Shown here one piece after another: positions 52,219-62,371 of a DNA stretch of 64,000 nucleotides. This DNA comes from DASUPK01 sp963747425 (GTDB lineage: Bacteria > Actinomycetota > Thermoleophilia > Solirubrobacterales > 70-9): assembly GCA_963747425.1 (NCBI GenBank), contig CAVVFJ010000005.1:112209-176208 (forward strand), in the 5' to 3' direction. Each line of letters starts with the position of its first letter. The stretch's first letter is position 1. The notes under the pieces are model-generated. The model saw nothing but the letters and a program-made list of their open reading frames with translations, was not told the DNA's origin and searched no databases. The position numbers and the translations under genes are program-made.

Positions 52219-54761
52219 CCGCCCAGTTCCTCGAGCTCCGCGCGGTAGGCGGCGAGCTTCTCCCGCTCGGCGTCGACCACGTCCGCCGGCGCCTTCGCGA
52301 CGAAGCCATCGTTGGAGAGCTTGCCCTCCCCGCGCTTCACCTCGGCGCGCAGCTTCTCGCGGCGCTCCTCGATCCGGGCGGCCACAGCCTTCGGATCGAC
52401 CCCCTCCGTCTCGAGCAGCTCCACCCCGCCGACGCTTGCCATCGGCTCGCCGCCATCGTCGGAGAATTCGACCTTGGCCAACCGGGAGACCAGATCGTGC
52501 GGCTTCTCGTCGTCGGCGCGGGCGACGAGCACCTGCTTGACGGGCACCTCCGCGAGCTGCCGCCAGCGGCGCAGCGCGCGTGTCAGCGCGATCGCTTGGC
52601 CGATCTCCGACTCCGCCGCCTCGTCGATCAGCGCCTCGTTCACCTCCGGGAACGCATGGATGACCAGGGCCTCCGCCGGCCGGTTCGGCAGGTACGAGTA
52701 GATCTCCTCCGTGACGAACGGCATCAGCGGGTGGGCCAGCGCCAACACCTCCTCCAGCGCCCAGAGCAGGGTCGCCGAGGCGTCCTCGTCGCCGTCGTAG
52801 AGGCGGGGCTTGACGATCTCCAGGTACCAGTCGCAGAGCTCCGACCAGAAGAAGTCGTAGAGGTCGAGCGCGGCGTGGGCGAAGTCGTACGCCTCGATCG
52901 ACTCCGTCACCGACCGGATCGCGCGCTGCAGGCGCGACGCGATCCAGCGGTCCTCGACACGGTCTGAGCGCGGACCCGGCTCGACGTCGTCCCGGGCCTC
53001 CATCAGGACCAGCCGCGAGGCGTTCCACATCTTGTTGGCCAGGTCGCGGCCCTGCTGGACGCGCGCCTGGGAGAAGCGGACGTCCTGCGTCGAGGTCATC
53101 GCGAGCAGGCCGAAGCGCAGGGCGTCGGCGCCGTGCTCGTCGATCTCGTCGAGGGGGTCGATGCCGGTGCCGAGGCTCTTCGACATCCGCCGCCCGTCGG
53201 GAGCCTGGATCACCGAGTGCACGTAGACGTCGGAGAACGGGACCGCGCCGGTGAATTCGAGCGAAGTCATGATCATCCGGGCGACCCAGAGCGCGATGAT
53301 GTCCCGGGCGGTGACCAGCACGTCGGTCGGGAAGAACGCGTTGAATTCGGGCGCGTCGGTGTCCGGCCAGCCGAGAGTCGCGTAGGGCCAGAGCGCCGAG
53401 CTGAACCAGGTGTCGAGCACGTCGGACTCCTGCTCCCAGCCCTCCCCCTCCGGCGGTCCCTCGCCGACGTGGGTCTCGTCGCCCCGGTACCAAACCGGCA
53501 GCCGGTGACCCCACCAGAGCTGGCGGGATATGCACCAGGGCGGGATCCTCTCCATGGAGTCGAGGTACTGGCGCCGCGCGCCGTCGGGGGTGATTCGCAC
53601 CTTGCCCTCATTGACGACGTCGATCGCGCGCCTCGCCATCTCGTCCATGCGGCAGAACCACTGCAGCGAGATCAGCGGCTCGATGCGCTCGCCGGAGCGG
53701 TGTGAGAACGGGACCGTGTGCGAATAGGGCTCCTCGCCCCTGATCAGCCCCTGCTCGTGGAGCTCCGCGACGACGGCCTTCTGGGCATCGGCCGTGGTCA
53801 TGCCACGGAAGCGCTCGGGTGCCTCATCGGTGATCAGCCCGTCCTCACCGATCACGCTGATCGCCGGCAGGTCGTGCTTGCGGCCGATCTCGAAGTCGTT
53901 CGGGTCGTGCCCTGGGGTGATCTTGAGCGCGCCGGTCCCGAACTCCGGATCGACGTGCTCGTCGGCGATCACCGGCAGGCGCCGGTCGACCAGCGGCAGG
54001 ATCGCGTGCTTGCCGACGACGTCGCGGTAGCGCTCGTCATCGGGGCTGACCGCGACCGCCGTGTCGGCCAGCATCGTCTCCGGGCGCACGGTCGCGACGA
54101 TCAGCTCGCCGCCGTCCTCCAGCGGGTACGCGATCTCATAGAGCGTGTCCGTGACCTCTCGGTTCTCGATCTCGAGGTCCGAGATCGCCGAGTGCAACCC
54201 CGGGTCCCAGTTGACCATGTAGTTGTCGCGATAGATCCAGCCCTTGCTGTAGAGCTCGGCGAAGACGCGGTAGACGGCGCTGACATATCCCTCGTCGAGC
54301 GTGAAGCGCTCGCGGTCGTAGTCGCAGGAAGCGCCGAGGCGCTTGTACTGCTCGATGATCGTGTTGCCGTAGCGGTAGCGCCACTCCCAGGTCTTCTCGA
54401 TGAACTTCTCGCGACCGAGCTCCCGCCGCAGCGTCCCCTCATTCGCGAGCTCCTTCTCGACCACGGACTGCGTCGCGATCCCGGCGTGGTCGGTGCCGAG
54501 GATCCACATCGTGTTGCGGCCGCGCATCCGGTTGAGCCGGACGAGGACGTCCTGAATCGTTCCGTTCAGGGCGTGGCCCATGTGGAGCGCGCCGGTGACG
54601 TTGGGCGGCGGGATCGCGATCGAGAAGTTGTCCTCCGGCGAGCCCTCGGCCGGCGGATGAAACCAACCTCCCTCGATCCAACGGTCGAAGACGCGCTCCT
54701 CGACCGCGCCGGGGTCCCAGCGGGTGGTCGCCTCGAGCGTTCCGCGGCTGGTCGCGTCCAT
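52215..54761 (-). CDS. valS: Valyl-tRNA synthetase
   Basis: Class Ia synthetase. From the ATG at 54761 it has 848 residues. HIGH appears as HMGH in PPPNVTGALHMGHALNG, KMSKS as GRRMSKSLGTGIDPL. The editing domain (TVRPETMLADTAVAVSPDDE) and NYMVNWDPGLHSAISDLEIE are typical. The C-terminal coiled coil is present (EERREKLRAEVKRGEGKLSN). A GTG eight codons upstream is an alternative start. Followed immediately by folC, a conserved pair. Confidence 0.96.
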   Translation of the reverse strand: MDATSRGTLEATTRWDPGAVEERVFDRWIEGGWFHPPAEGSPEDNFSIAIPPPNVTGALHMGHALNGTIQDVLVRLNRMRGRNTMWILGTDHAGIATQSVVEKELANEGTLRRELGREKFIEKTWEWRYRYGNTIIEQYKRLGASCDYDRERFTLDEGYVSAVYRVFAELYSKGWIYRDNYMVNWDPGLHSAISDLEIENREVTDTLYEIAYPLEDGGELIVATVRPETMLADTAVAVSPDDERYRDVVGKHAILPLVDRRLPVIADEHVDPEFGTGALKITPGHDPNDFEIGRKHDLPAISVIGEDGLITDEAPERFRGMTTADAQKAVVAELHEQGLIRGEEPYSHTVPFSHRSGERIEPLISLQWFCRMDEMARRAIDVVNEGKVRITPDGARRQYLDSMERIPPWCISRQLWWGHRLPVWYRGDETHVGEGPPEGEGWEQESDVLDTWFSSALWPYATLGWPDTDAPEFNAFFPTDVLVTARDIIALWVARMIMTSLEFTGAVPFSDVYVHSVIQAPDGRRMSKSLGTGIDPLDEIDEHGADALRFGLLAMTSTQDVRFSQARVQQGRDLANKMWNASRLVLMEARDDVEPGPRSDRVEDRWIASRLQRAIRSVTESIEAYDFAHAALDLYDFFWSELCDWYLEIVKPRLYDGDEDASATLLWALEEVLALAHPLMPFVTEEIYSYLPNRPAEALVIHAFPEVNEALIDEAAESEIGQAIALTRALRRWRQLAEVPVKQVLVARADDEKPHDLVSRLAKVEFSDDGGEPMASVGGVELLETEGVDPKAVAARIEERREKLRAEVKRGEGKLSNDGFVAKAPADVVDAEREKLAAYRAELEELGG

Positions 54762-54823
54762 CGGCGCGATGTTAGTTGCGGCCACGAAGCGGACGGGTGC
54801 CGAGATCGGCAGACTGCAGCTCC

Positions 54824-56374
54824 GTGGGTCAGGGACGAGACCGCGACGAGCAGGGCCTGAGCAGACGCCGGTTCATCGGAGCCGGGGCCGGCGCGGCAGC
54901 CGGTGCCGCGCTCGGCGGCTACCTGTCGCCGGGTGCCCTCGGGGAGCCGGCCGCCGAGGAGGCCAAGGCCGGGAAGCCGAAGAACCGGCGCCGGAGGCGG
55001 CGAGCGGACGTGATCGTGATCGGGGCAGGCCTCGCAGGACTGACCGCGGCACGCGAGGTGCTGCGAGGCGGCCACTCGGTGCTGATCCTCGAGGCGCGCA
55101 ACCGCGTGGGCGGCCGCACCCTCAACCACAAGATCGGGAAGGGCAAGATCGCCGAGGTCGGCGGGGAATGGGTCGGCCCCACCCAGGACCACCTGATGGC
55201 GCTCGCCGGCGAGCTCGGCATCGGGACCTTCAAGACCTACAACACGGGCAACAACGTCTACTGGGCGAACGGCGTCCTCACTCCGTATGCATCGGGCGGG
55301 CCGCTCGGGCCGATCCCCCCGGATCCGACCGCCATAGGGGAAGTCTTCGCCGCGGTCACCAGCCTCAACAAGATGGCCGGCACCGTCCCGGTCGCGACGC
55401 CATGGACGGCGCCCGACGCCGCCGCCTGGGACGGCCAGACGCTCGAGACCTGGAAGCAGGCCAACATGCACGTGCCCAACGCCCGCGCGCTCTTCGACAG
55501 CGGGATCGGCGCGGTCTTCGCCGCGGAGTCGAGCGACCTCTCCCTGCTCTTCGCGCTCTTCTACATCGCCTCGGCGACCAACGAGACGACGGCCCCGGAC
55601 CTGAACCGGCTCTTCAACGTCCCGGACGGCGCGCAGGACAGCCGCTTCATCGGCGGCTCCTGGCAGATCTCGAAGCGGATGGCGAAACGGATCGGGAAGA
55701 AGCGCATCCTGCTGAAGCAGGCGGCTCGCCGGATCGAGCAGCACCGGCACGGCGTCCGCGTCTTCACCAAGAACCTGACCGCGTCGGGCAAGCAGGTGAT
55801 CGTCACCGGCCCGCCGGTGATCACCGCCCAGATCCACTACGACCCGCACCTTCCCGCCGACCGCCGCCAGCTGCTCCAGCGCTTCCCGCAGGGCACCACG
55901 ATCAAGTGCCAGGCGGTCTACGACAGGCCCTACTGGCGGGACTCGGGCCTCACCGGACAGGCGGTGGCGCTCGACGGCCCTGTCCGGGTGACCTTCGACA
56001 ACTCTCCGCCCGACGGCAGCCCCGGCGTCCTGCTCGGCTTCATCGAGGGAGCCGCCGCCCGCGACTACCAGCGCCGCTCCGCGGGCGAGCGCAAGGCGGC
56101 GGTCCTCAATGCCTTCGCCACCTACTTCGGCGAGGCCGCCCGCCACCCGCGCGAGTACTTCGAGATGAACTGGACCCACGAGGCCTGGACCCGCGGCTGC
56201 TACGAGGGCTACCTGGGGCCGGGCGCGCTGACCGCCCACGGCACGGCCCTGCGCGCGCCCTTCAAGCGCATTCACTGGGCGGGCGCCGAGACCTCGGACT
56301 ACTGGTACGGGTACATGGACGGCGCCGTCCGCTCGGGACAGCGCGCCGCCGCGGAAGTCCTGGCCGCCCTCTAG
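54824..56374 (+). CDS. Flavin monoamine oxidase family protein, Tat-exported
   Basis: FAD-dependent amine oxidase of about 516 residues. A Tat signal (SRRRFIGAGAGAAAGAALGG) is followed by a basic KNRRRRRR run, then the dinucleotide motif DVIVIGAGLAGLTAAREVL, EARNRVGGRTLNHKI and GEWVGPTQDHLMAL. The C-terminal FAD motif is HWAGAETSDYWYGYMDGAVRSG. This is the plant/bacterial monoamine oxidase pattern. The substrate is unknown. GTG at 54824 gives a short N-region before RRR; an upstream TTG at 54776 is less likely. Divergent from valS and convergent with a GroES-like gene, overlapping it by four bases. Confidence 0.88.
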   Translation: MGQGRDRDEQGLSRRRFIGAGAGAAAGAALGGYLSPGALGEPAAEEAKAGKPKNRRRRRRADVIVIGAGLAGLTAAREVLRGGHSVLILEARNRVGGRTLNHKIGKGKIAEVGGEWVGPTQDHLMALAGELGIGTFKTYNTGNNVYWANGVLTPYASGGPLGPIPPDPTAIGEVFAAVTSLNKMAGTVPVATPWTAPDAAAWDGQTLETWKQANMHVPNARALFDSGIGAVFAAESSDLSLLFALFYIASATNETTAPDLNRLFNVPDGAQDSRFIGGSWQISKRMAKRIGKKRILLKQAARRIEQHRHGVRVFTKNLTASGKQVIVTGPPVITAQIHYDPHLPADRRQLLQRFPQGTTIKCQAVYDRPYWRDSGLTGQAVALDGPVRVTFDNSPPDGSPGVLLGFIEGAAARDYQRRSAGERKAAVLNAFATYFGEAARHPREYFEMNWTHEAWTRGCYEGYLGPGALTAHGTALRAPFKRIHWAGAETSDYWYGYMDGAVRSGQRAAAEVLAAL

Positions 56375-56721
56375 CTGGGCTCTTCGAGCGACTCGAGCAC
56401 GCCGAGGAGCTCCCCGACGCGGCAGACCAGCAGGCGCTCCTCGTCGATCTCGACCCAGACGCCCGCCGAGGAGGGAAAGACGACGTGGTCACCGGGCTGG
56501 ACCGGCATGTCGACGCCGGCGTTCTCCCACCAGTCGAGGCCGGGCCCGACGGCGAGCACGATCCCCTGCTGGGGGGGCGGCTCGTCGGTGCCGGCGGGCA
56601 CCACGAGCCCGGACCGCCGCATCCGGTCCTGGTCCAGCTCCTTCAGGACCACCTGATCGAACAGGGGCCGAAGCTGGTGCCTGACGGTCTCGAGTGGCTC
56701 ACGAGAAGAACGCGTGCTCAT
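56371..56721 (-). CDS. GroES-like (Cpn10 fold) protein
   Basis: A 116-residue protein. The Cpn10 fold is seen in RPLFDQVVLKELDQDRMRRSGLVVP, then GIVLAVGPGLDW and VQPGDHVVFPSSAGVWVEID. The mobile-loop region (RRSGLVVPAGTDEPPP) resembles that of co-chaperonins. No groEL is beside it. It may be a paralogous co-chaperonin. The ATG at 56721 is chosen; the frame upstream of it runs over an intergenic hairpin and into clpX's end. The gene lies downstream of clpX. Confidence 0.85.
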   Translation of the reverse strand: MSTRSSREPLETVRHQLRPLFDQVVLKELDQDRMRRSGLVVPAGTDEPPPQQGIVLAVGPGLDWWENAGVDMPVQPGDHVVFPSSAGVWVEIDEERLLVCRVGELLGVLESLEEPS

Positions 56722-56787
56722 GCCGACAGGATAAGTCCCAGCCGCCCGAGCGAGGCGAACAGCCCGCTGCGATCGTCGGGCGGGTGG

Positions 56788-56840
56788 CGCCGAAATTGAC
56801 TTTCGACACGCGCCCTTGCGCGTGTCGATCAATTTCGGCG
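56788..56840 (-). terminator. Long hairpin downstream of clpX
   Basis: A 23-bp perfect inverted repeat (CGCCGAAATTGA and TCGACACGCGC arms) interrupted by a three-base bulge, with a four-base loop. It begins 22 bases past the clpX stop. There is no T-tract, but a stem this long could block RNA polymerase or protect the 3' end. Also consistent with a palindromic repeat. Confidence 0.6.
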
Positions 56841-56861
56841 ACAGGACCCGCCCGCCGATAC

Positions 56862-58160
<1,299 letters not shown>

Positions 58161-58243
58161 CGGATTACTCCCTCGGTCTCGCTTCGCCCGGCCGGCTCCT
58201 TCCTCGCTGAGAAAGCTTAGACGCCCGCCGACCTCGGCCTGAC

Positions 58244-58275
58244 GAAACCTGGTTACGCCGCTGGCAGCCGGTTTC
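58244..58275 (-). terminator. Weak hairpin after the GMC fragment
   Basis: GAAACC and GGTTTC arms with a bulged extension flank a GC-rich centre just after the stop of the truncated GMC gene and before clpX. No clear T-run. It may be a remnant terminator. Confidence 0.3.
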
Positions 58276-58278
58276 CTG

Positions 58279-59289
58279 CTACAGCCCGCGGTCGATGACC
58301 GCCTGGGTGACCTTGTCGTCGATCGAGCTGGTCGGCGTCTCGATGCCGACCCAGGGCTCGCCGTCGAAGTACTTGCCCATGATCTTCTCGGCGGTCCGCG
58401 TGGCGAGCGCCTGGGTGGTGAGGGTCGGGTTCGGCCCGCCCAGGCAGTTGGCGAGCGCGGAATTCGAGGCGATGAAAAGACGGTCAACAAAGCGTGCCTC
58501 GGCATTGGCGTCGAGCACCGAGTCGGCCGGATCCGAACCCATCCGCATCGTCGACTGCACGTGCAGGATGAGCGGGGGCCAGTCCATGCGGATGACCTTC
58601 GTCGCTCCCGCGGCGCGCAGCAGGCGCGCCGCCTTATCGGCGCAGTACTCGCGGTTGGCCTGCGTCCGAGCGGTGCGCTGGCGCTGCTTGAAGATCACCT
58701 TCGGGATCGGGCCCTGCTCGTCGCCCGGCAGTGAGGACCGCACGACGCGGTTCTGGGCCTCGACATCGTCGTCGGTGATCACCAGGACGTTGAGCATCTT
58801 GTCGACGTCCGAGAGGATCTCCTTCAGCTCATCGCCCGGGACGCGGCCGGTCTTCCCGTCCCAGGAGCCGCTGAAGCCGCGGCCGTTGTCGTAGTGGCCC
58901 TGGATCCCTGAGTCCGAGAAGGCCATGCTGAACGCCTGGAGCGCCGGGGGCAGGCCCACGTTCTCGAGTCCCCCGTGGCCGGGGAAGTCGCAGCGGGCTG
59001 ACGATCCGACGCCCTTGGAGCTGCCGGTGTACTCGTCGAATACGCCGAACACCCAGTCGAAGTAGTGATCGGTGTATCCGCGGCCAACCCAGTCGTTCGG
59101 GTTGGGCAGCCCGCTGTTCAGATAGAGGCGCGGATCCTCGGTGCAGCCGCCGGCCATCACCACGACCTGCGCGGTCTCGGTGTGGGCCTCCCCCGTGTTG
59201 GTGTCGTGCCACCGGACGCCCGTCGCAACCGTGCTGGTTCCCCGCTGCTCGTAGAGGATCTCGTCGACGTAGGAGTCGGGAAGCAGCAA
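58279..59289 (-). pseudogene. GMC-type oxidoreductase, C-terminal half only
   Basis: 336 residues that match the C-terminal part of GMC alcohol/cholesterol-type oxidoreductases: TAQVVVMAGGCTEDPRLYLN, LHVQSTMRMGSDP (catalytic region) and GGPNPTLTTQALATRTAEKI. The N-terminal FAD-binding Rossmann segment, about 250 residues in the family, is absent. Upstream the frame continues only over the antisense of a small membrane gene that starts nine bases away. The break is thus sharp at about 59290, which suggests a deletion or rearrangement. Without the FAD motif it should not be active. A TTG at 59289 is the first possible start. Confidence 0.8.
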
Positions 59290-59297
59290 GACCGACG

Positions 59298-59543
59298 ATG
59301 AACAGATTCCGCGATCTGGGTGGCGACTTTTGGAGGGGCCTCGGGGCCACCGTTGTTCTACCGGGGATAGGGGTTCTCTACTTGCTTGGCCTGGTTGCGT
59401 TGCTCCTCGATCAGGCGTTCTTCGGCGGCCGGTCGGCAGATCAACATGGGGAGTGGACCGCGGGAGGCGCTCTCTTCCTGGGATTGGCGACCGCCTATGG
59501 CTACTGCTGCGGTTACTTCGTTGGGCGCAATGATCGGCGCTAG
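59298..59543 (+). CDS. Small membrane protein, 81 residues
   Basis: Two hydrophobic stretches (GATVVLPGIGVLYLLGLVAL and ALFLGLATAYGYCCGYFVG) joined by a short polar loop, with an Arg-rich end. I recognise no family. Start ATG at 59298 lies next to the break of the GMC gene on the other strand. It may be the gene whose arrival, or whose neighbour's loss, truncated the oxidoreductase. No clear RBS is seen, so the start is uncertain. Confidence 0.5.
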   Translation: MNRFRDLGGDFWRGLGATVVLPGIGVLYLLGLVALLLDQAFFGGRSADQHGEWTAGGALFLGLATAYGYCCGYFVGRNDRR

Positions 59544-59679
59544 CAAGTCTCCCGCGCGGCGCCGCTGGATGAGAAGCGCCGGTTCGGCAGGAGTAGGCTC
59601 GATACGTGCCTGGTTGACGTTGACCCCTTGCCTACGACCTGTTTCCCCGTCCGCCGCCTGGAAGGGACACTGACTCGTC

Positions 59680-60012
59680 ATGTCTGCCCCACTGATCGAG
59701 TTCCCCGCCGACGATCCTGATCGCGCCCGGAGATTCTGGAGCGACGTGCTCGGCGCAGAGCTCGCGCCCAGACCCAGCGATGCCGGGGAGGGCTGGGAGA
59801 TGGAAGGTGGCGACCTCCGTATCGGAGTGCACCAGCGCGGACCGGGTCCCGGAGACACCGCTTCGCTGCCCTATTTCACCGTGCCCGATCTTCCTGCCGC
59901 CCTTCAGAGGGTCCAGGATCTCGGCGGTTCGGTGATCCATCCGGGTGAGCGCTGGGCCGTGTGCCGTGACTCCGAGGGCAGTCCCTTCGGACTCTCGGCC
60001 GGTTCGCCCTAG
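59680..60012 (+). CDS. VOC family (glyoxalase-like) protein
   Basis: A 110-residue vicinal-oxygen-chelate domain. LIEFPADDPDRARRFWSDVLGAEL opens the beta-alpha-beta unit (ADDPDRARRFWSDVLG here), and TVPDLPAALQRVQDLGGSVIH the second. The metal ligands expected in full enzymes are only partly evident, so it may bind a drug or metabolite without catalysis. It lies opposite the M23 peptidase and overlaps its end by four bases. Confidence 0.85.
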   Translation: MSAPLIEFPADDPDRARRFWSDVLGAELAPRPSDAGEGWEMEGGDLRIGVHQRGPGPGDTASLPYFTVPDLPAALQRVQDLGGSVIHPGERWAVCRDSEGSPFGLSAGSP

Positions 60013-60620
60013 CTGTAGCGGTCCCAGGCCCGCAGGAAGGGCAGCGGGTTGATCGGCCGCCCGTTGCGATGGATCTCGAAGTGGAGGTGGCAGCCGACCG
60101 TCCGCGCGTTTCCCGTCTTGCCGACATAGCCGACGGTCTGGCCGACGTGGACGAGGTCTCCCTTCTGGAATGTCGAAGGGTGAGCCATGTGGGCATACCA
60201 GTACTTGCGCCTCTCCCCCAGGCCGCGGAGCACGATGAAGTTGCCGTCGAGGCGCGGGTCATACGCGCGCTTGACGATCGTGCCGGTGACTGCGGCCGCG
60301 AGCGGCGTGCCGCAGCGCGCGACGACATCGAAGCCCTTGTGGACACGGCCGCCGTTCCGCGGCGCGCCGAACTCGCCGACCGCGCCGCGCGTCCCGTGGG
60401 GGCCGCGGACCGGGAAGAGGTGACGGTGCAGCTCTACGCTCCCGGCCTCCTTCTCGTTCCCACCCGCGACGGCGACGATCACACGGTAGGTCCCGTCGGC
60501 CACGAGCCGCCCGCCGTTGGTCAGCCCGTCCCACTTGACCATCTTGTCTATTGCGGGCTGAACCCCGGGCAGGTCGATCCGCCGGACCTCGTCGCCCGAC
60601 CCGGCGATCCTGATCGTCAC
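60009..60620 (-). CDS. M23 peptidase domain protein, out of frame with its signal peptide
   Basis: LytM-type zinc endopeptidase domain, probably acting on peptidoglycan. The zinc and catalytic residues are present: H94-x3-D98 in HKGFDVVARCG and H178/H180 in HLHFEIHRNG. The N-terminal part is a beta domain (FlgD-like) that continues upstream of the first GTG (60620) as SVSPDRGFTDSAKGVRIEF. Further upstream, a good signal peptide (LAPLLIALGAVLLVPPAVAH) lies in a different phase. A one-base loss near 60713-60716 would restore one frame. Without it the domain may stay in the cytoplasm or be unexpressed. Ends next to the VOC gene. Confidence 0.75.
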   Translation of the reverse strand: MTIRIAGSGDEVRRIDLPGVQPAIDKMVKWDGLTNGGRLVADGTYRVIVAVAGGNEKEAGSVELHRHLFPVRGPHGTRGAVGEFGAPRNGGRVHKGFDVVARCGTPLAAAVTGTIVKRAYDPRLDGNFIVLRGLGERRKYWYAHMAHPSTFQKGDLVHVGQTVGYVGKTGNARTVGCHLHFEIHRNGRPINPLPFLRAWDRYS

Positions 60621-60787
60621 GTCGGCCGGGGCTGAGCCGCTCAGCCTGAACTCGATCCGTACGCCCTTGGCCGAATCGGTGAAACCGCGGTCCGGAGAGA
60701 CCGAGGCCTCTGGACAACCGCACCGTGGGCGACCGCCGGGGGAACAAGCAGGACCGCGCCGAGCGCGATCAGGAGCGGAGCGAGATG
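60621..60787 (-). other. Signal-peptide remnant and intergenic leader of the M23 gene
   Basis: Between clpP's stop and the M23 GTG, one frame encodes LAPLLIALGAVLLVPPAVAH followed by GAVV, a typical Sec signal ending in an Ala-x-Ala-like site. It then shifts out of phase with the peptidase. The phase has no ATG, GTG or TTG before the hydrophobic run; ATC overlapping the clpP stop is the nearest candidate. Confidence 0.5.
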
Positions 60788-60788
60788 C

Positions 60789-61373
<585 letters not shown>

Positions 61374-61429
61374 GAGGTGCGCCAGCATAGCGACCGGCAT
61401 CGGCGGGCCGAACCGAGGAGAATCCTCCG

Positions 61430-61976
61430 GTGGCGTCCGGATCGGAGATCCTGACGGTCGGTCATTCGAATCACGAGGAACAGGACTTCCTCGAGCTGCT
61501 GCGCGGGGCCGGCGTCGAGCTGATCGCGGACGTGCGCGCCAACCCCCGCTCCCGCTACCCACAGTTCAACCGCTCCGCCCTCGCAGGGACGATGAAGGCC
61601 GCGGGGATCGGCTACGCGCCGCTCGGAGCGGACCTCGGCGGCCGCCGCGTCCCGGAGCAGGGCACGACCAACCAGGGTTGGGACGTGGAGGCGTTCCGAG
61701 GCTACGCGGACCACATGGCGAGCGAGCAGTTCGAGGCGGGGCTCGGGATGCTCGAGGACCTGGCGCGGGAGCGCCGCACCGCGGTCATGTGCGCGGAGGC
61801 CGACTGGACGCCGCTGCCACCGCCGCCTGCTCGCCGATGCCCTCACCGTGCGAGGCTGGCGCGTCCTGCACCTGGGCCCCACGGGCTCCTTCACACCGCA
61901 TGAGCTGACCGAGTTCGCCGTGGTCGAGAACGGCGTCGTCACCTATCCGGCGCAGCAGACCTCGCTGGGGATCTAG
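61430..61976 (+). pseudogene. DUF488 domain gene with a one-base frameshift
   Basis: The first frame (GTG at 61430) gives ILTVGHSNHEEQDFLELLRG and LIADVRANPRSRYPQFNR, then CAEADW at about residue 125, all DUF488. It then reads proline-rich nonsense. Dropping one A at 61808 restores RCHRRLLADALTVRGWRVLH and the tail up to TAG at 61974..61976. The restored length, about 180 residues, is normal. Either a real inactivation or a sequence error. Confidence 0.75.
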
Positions 61977-62371
61977 TCCGCGGCCTCGAGCGTCTTCTTC
62001 ACCACGCCTACCCCGGTCTCCATCGACTGGTCCGTGAGCTGGACGACCTCGTCGTCGGCGAGCAGGTCCGTGGTCCAGACGAAGCGCGTGCCGCCGCCCT
62101 CGTCGAAGACCTGAGCGGCACCGTTGTGATGCCGGTAGGGGCCGTCGACGATCGACCAGACCAGGCGCCGATCCTCATCGTCGAGATCGATGAGCACCTC
62201 TCGCATGACCGCTCCCGTGGCGAACGTGACGATCCGGTCCTCCCCGTCCATCCGGCAGTCGGTGACGAATCCAGGGACGAGACGCGTGTGCAGCGCGCCG
62301 AAGTCGCGGAGCGCGTCCCAGACCCGATCGGGCGGCGCATCGATCTGGATCTCCTTGCGGATCGAGGCCAC
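61973..62371 (-). CDS. SRPBCC family protein
   Basis: START/Bet v1-like lipid-binding fold in 132 residues. IDAPPDRVWDALRDFGALH is the N-terminal signature, then EDRIVTFATGAVMREVLIDL and GGTRFVWTTDLLADDEV. Such proteins bind or act on hydrophobic molecules; the substrate is unknown. Its GTG start overlaps the tig stop by one base (TAGTG), so it is coupled to tig. Its end overlaps the DUF488 gene by four bases. Confidence 0.88.
   Translation of the reverse strand: MASIRKEIQIDAPPDRVWDALRDFGALHTRLVPGFVTDCRMDGEDRIVTFATGAVMREVLIDLDDEDRRLVWSIVDGPYRHHNGAAQVFDEGGGTRFVWTTDLLADDEVVQLTDQSMETGVGVVKKTLEAAD

Noticed and set aside
52219..53535. Upstream part of the long frame ending in folC
   Set aside because: It is valS read in another phase; only the part after the valS stop is FolC.
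61374..61562. 63-codon extension of clpP
   Set aside because: Antisense of the DUF488 gene; ClpP family length fits the ATG at 61373.
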